This document shows positions 60,977 to 64,000 of a stretch of 64,000 bases of DNA, piece after piece. Each line of letters starts with the position of its first letter. The first letter of the stretch is position 1. The translations under genes were made by a program, and so were the position numbers. Source of the DNA: Glandiceps talaboti. Taxonomy: Eukaryota > Hemichordata > Enteropneusta > Spengelidae. Location of the stretch: contig NC_135558.1 of NCBI RefSeq assembly GCF_964340395.1, forward strand, positions 12,675,001 through 12,739,000, in the 5' to 3' direction. Under the pieces are notes generated by a model, which ran no database searches, was not told the origin of the DNA, and worked only from the letters and a program-made list of their open reading frames with translations.

Positions 60977-61102
60977 CAGAGTTCAAGTCATATATTTATT
61001 ACTTAGTTTGGCTCAGTGGATAATAGTTACGTCATAATTCAGTGTTCAAGTCATATATTTATTACTTAGTTTGGCTCAGTGGATAATAGTTACGTCATAA
61101 TT
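60977..61102. repeat. 63-bp tandem duplication, two units
   Basis: Units 60977-61039 and 61040-61102 are nearly identical. Each contains TTACGTCA (61027-61034 and 61090-61097). An AP-1-type TGACTCA overlaps the first unit's start at 60972-60978. Confidence 0.85.
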
Positions 61103-61228
61103 CATGACATACTTTCCAATACTAGTGTTTCAACAAGTTTTTAGATACATGCATGTTTACAAAATAGAGAGAAATTAAATTAGAAATCAAACATATGGAA
61201 AATTCAAACGGGTTTTAGAACTTTTTGT

Positions 61229-61258
61229 AGAGAGAGAGAGAGAGAGAGGGGGGGGGGG
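61229..61258. repeat. (GA)n and G run
   Basis: About 19 bases of GA followed by 11 G. Confidence 0.9.
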
Positions 61259-61376
61259 ATAAGGTGCAAATTACTTAGTCTGCAAATTCTGTACATGCAA
61301 TTTTGATTTTGATGGTAAAATTATGTCAAATCAGCAGTTTTCCTTGTATTGAACAGAAAGTCTCATATATGTCTTT

Positions 61377-61814
61377 AAAGTGGCACAAGCTGAGTTTATA
61401 AGTTTTTACTCATGTGGAAATACTTGCATAAACTTCTATAAAACTATCCTAGTATAATGTTAATGTCAATGCATGCCTTCTATGATATTACAATTTGTGT
61501 TCTGGTATTGTTAGAACAGTTGATTGCATAGCAGAGTTTCTGTACATATTTTGATACAAATAATGAATTACGTCTTCGGGTCATTTATAAGTTATATCCT
61601 AATACCACATTTGAGTTCAGTTAATTGCAATTTATGGTTAAGCATACATCAGTAATAGAATACTGTGAGTACCTTTAATTTAATATCAAGACAAAAAGTT
61701 ACACCCCCCCAAAAAAAAACAACAAAACAAAACAAAAACAAAACAACAACAACAAAAACACCAACAACCAAAACCAAACAACCCCCAAAAACATATAAAC
61801 TCAGCTTGTACCCC
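61377..61814. mobile_element. TIR element, second copy of the 598-bp family
   Basis: Left end 61377-61397 (AAAGTGGCACAAGCTGAGTTT) and right end 61797-61814 (AAACTCAGCTTGTACCCC) are inverted and closely match the ends of 52216-52813. The interior is shorter and includes an A/C-rich tract near 61705-61790. No coding capacity. Confidence 0.7.
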
Positions 61815-62092
61815 TAATGTTTTCTGATTATTTTATGGAATTAAAATGTTCTCTGAACTCAAAGTAATTTGACTTTTTGGTGACCACAAAAAAAAGAAAA
61901 AAGAAAGAAATAGAATTACAGCAAATACAGTACTGAAAAATATACTCTTTTTTTTAATACTTATTTTGGAATTTCTGTGAAGAAATGTAAAGGTCAGTTT
62001 TATAGTCATAAGTTTTTGTTTTCTTTTTAGAGTAGTTGTACTATGCAGAAGTGGTAAGAAAGTGATGTTTTATGACTTATATAACATTAATT

Positions 62093-62156
62093 TAATCCTC
62101 TTTCTCCCAACTAGAGCTTGTCTACAAATAACGTTCTCTTAGGAGAAAGAGGATTA
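62093..62156. repeat. 15-bp-stem hairpin
   Basis: TAATCCTCTTTCTCC pairs with GGAGAAAGAGGATTA at 62142-62156, loop about 35 bases. It may be a short inverted-repeat insertion. Confidence 0.6.
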
Positions 62157-62442
62157 ATCAGCTATGTATTCTGTGCCACCTTCATTCCCCTGCAATATAC
62201 AATTTTCTTTTATTCTTGTTCCTTTTTGGGTAGTGCATGGACTAGAGTAAGATACGTCATGTTGTTCAGCCCCTATATGAGTCCTCTGTTTATGACCATA
62301 CTACTTCCTAATCTAGCATAGCGACACCAAGATGATAAGATGTAGGCTTCACCTTGAACTGATGATTGGAAGGTCAATAGAGGTCATTATGTTGATTTAA
62401 AATGTATAACATAAGATTATAGATTATAAATGCTGTACTCAT

Positions 62443-62510
62443 TATAGACTTGGATGCTCTACTCAGTATAGACTTGGGTGCTCTACTCAGTATAGACTTG
62501 GGTGCTCTCT
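62443..62510. repeat. 24-bp tandem repeat, about three units
   Basis: TATAGACTTGGGTGCTCTAC begins the unit at 62443, 62467 and 62491 (one-base variant in the first). Confidence 0.85.
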
Positions 62511-62763
62511 GATGGGCATGGTACTACGTCATATCTTACAGACTACACATGGACCTGATCAGGGTTATTTCATTAAAAGCGATATGTTAGTGGATTACAG
62601 GGATGCATCTAATATTTGTGCAAGGTTTGATTCTGATTGTTGAAGCAGATGTTGGTGACAGGGCATTGTGTTACTGAATATATATAGCATTATGTTGAAA
62701 GTATATAAATTTTTATATCGCATGGAGAGTATATTGTTCATGGTTCCTAAAATCACTAGGACA

Positions 62764-62929
62764 GTACAATATAGTAACTTTGGAATGGTAAATTGGAAAC
62801 GAATGTGACGTTTCGATCCGTGGACTACTGACTGTGATCACTTGATGATTGCATGATCAAAGTCTGTAGTAGACTGATGGAATATTGCGTTCATTTCCAA
62901 TTTATCGTTCCAAAGTAACTATATTGTAT
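62764..62929. mobile_element. Inverted-repeat element with about 44-bp arms
   Basis: 62764-62807 and 62886-62929 are reverse complements with a few mismatches (GTACAATATAGTAACTTTGG against CCAAAGTAACTATATTGTAT). The loop carries ACGTTTCGATCCGTGG, with CAGTAGTCC-type words on each side. Confidence 0.6.
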
Positions 62930-64000
62930 CGTCTGTATATTTATGCTAGTCTTGGAACAAATTCTAAGTTTAGTTATGAACACTTCTGATAGATTTTATT
63001 TCAAATATGTATTTTTTTTGAGAGGATTTCGTTAAAGACACTATAAAATAACTAGTGTTCTGTACACACTGCAATGTGGTTATCACACAACAGCATTATC
63101 AAATTTGAATGTTTGTAATTTTAAGCATTTTTTTTTTTAGAAAGGACATGAGTGACCATGCATAGTCATATTTTGTTGTGACATGCTGTTTTCTTGGATA
63201 AATCTAGATATGCATAACAACAGCATTTCTGCTCATGATAGTGTCATACAAAAACTAATGCCATAAAATCTATCTAGCCATATCTGTTCATTGTCTAAAG
63301 TTTGCCAGAGATGAAAAAAACTCAAAAGTAGGTGATATTGATATAAATAATAAAGAGAATATTTCAATAGATTTGGATAAAATAACTATTTATTCTTTAT
63401 AGTTTAGTTAATCTATTTCACTGTACATAATGTGTTTTACGGTAAAAATGTTCTAAAACTTTCACTTATGTTAATGATTTTGAAATGGTCCACACATAGT
63501 GGCCCAAACCTTGTCGTTACAAAGATAATTTTTTTTTTGCCTCTCGATTTCATTATTATTGGATTTGTGCAATGGGGATCCAGTGTTTTCTCTAGCATTT
63601 GTTCACATGTGTAGTCTTCTCTTGAATGCATTTCTCCCAGTTTTTTTCACCTTTCGATTTCATTGATATTTGATTTGTGCAATGGAGATATGTTTGGTCT
63701 GCGTTGATAATTCAAGGATCTCTATGCCTGTGGTATCATGTTAGGGAGAATACTTGAGACCAGTTTTAATAGATGGAGACACTTTTACAAGTCTTTGTTC
63801 GGAACAATGCAACTTTCATCATAAAGGTGTATATTTGAATTTAAATGTCTGTTTATTTGCATGATGGTATTGTGTCCACACAGATATTTAGAAAATTGGT
63901 AAATTGTTCAACAGGATGGTGCTGTTAATGTTAATGTTAAAGGCTAATTTTCTGGTTTTTAAAAAAAATAAATGAATAATTAACATCAATGATTTGTAAA

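Larger units (their letters stand above)
61815..64000. other. No gene recognised
   Basis: Contains the two inverted repeats and the 24-bp repeat listed separately. Two similar stretches (TCGATTTCATT then GATTTGTGCAATGG) lie at about 63545-63577 and 63654-63686. Frames of 60-67 codons have no domain. Confidence 0.4.

Overview
This is a 64 kb piece of an animal nuclear genome. It is AT-rich (roughly two thirds A+T by eye), has GT-AG introns, and is full of microsatellites, minisatellites and inverted-repeat transposons. A calcium channel flower (CACFD1) gene, transmembrane LRR-Ig receptors with tyrosine-motif tails, and a Penelope-like retroelement fit a marine invertebrate (hemichordate, cephalochordate or lophotrochozoan). 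The sequence alone does not settle the phylum.

Layout. 1-3.6 kb: one plausible first coding exon on the minus strand (2094-1808), a fold-back element and a GC-rich inverted-repeat element. 3.6-32.8 kb: a tandem array of duplicated units on the plus strand, each made of an upstream block, a single-coding-exon LRR-Ig receptor and a downstream block. Two receptor genes are intact: 12233-19363 (2376 aa) and 25590-28673 (1027 aa). Two are broken: a truncated, frameshifted LRR fragment at 8813-9779, and a fragment at 30001-30358 that joins LRR sequence directly to the cytoplasmic tail. Both intact proteins have a signal peptide, LRRNT, LRRs, LRRCT, one Ig domain, one membrane segment and a 100-residue tail. 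The tail ends in a YxxL-x10-YxxL (ITAM-like) pair. The LRR arrays are built from an exact 144-bp (48-residue, two-LRR) unit, present 36 times in one gene and 8 times in the other.

32.8-35.3 kb: a nest of simple repeats and inverted repeats. It includes a perfect 92-bp-arm palindrome whose arms each encode a minimal type I hammerhead ribozyme, and a fragment of a Penelope-like GIY-YIG endonuclease inside a 42-bp terminal inverted repeat. 35.3-42.8 kb: no gene found; a tRNA-derived SINE candidate and small repeats. 42.8-48.6 kb: a large 27-bp satellite array with a homogenised core and higher-order repeats. 48.6-51 kb: nothing recognised.

51.2-59 kb: a complete flower/CACFD1 gene on the plus strand, four shared exons followed by two alternative last exons in the same splice phase. 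These give predicted proteins of 188 and 194 aa with different C-terminal tails. Its introns hold a TIR element and an 87/89-bp minisatellite. 59.3-61.1 kb: a roughly 29-bp minisatellite carrying the bZIP-like octamer TGATGTCA in nearly every unit, then a 63-bp duplication with TTACGTCA. 61.1-64 kb: a second TIR element, two further inverted repeats, and no gene recognised.
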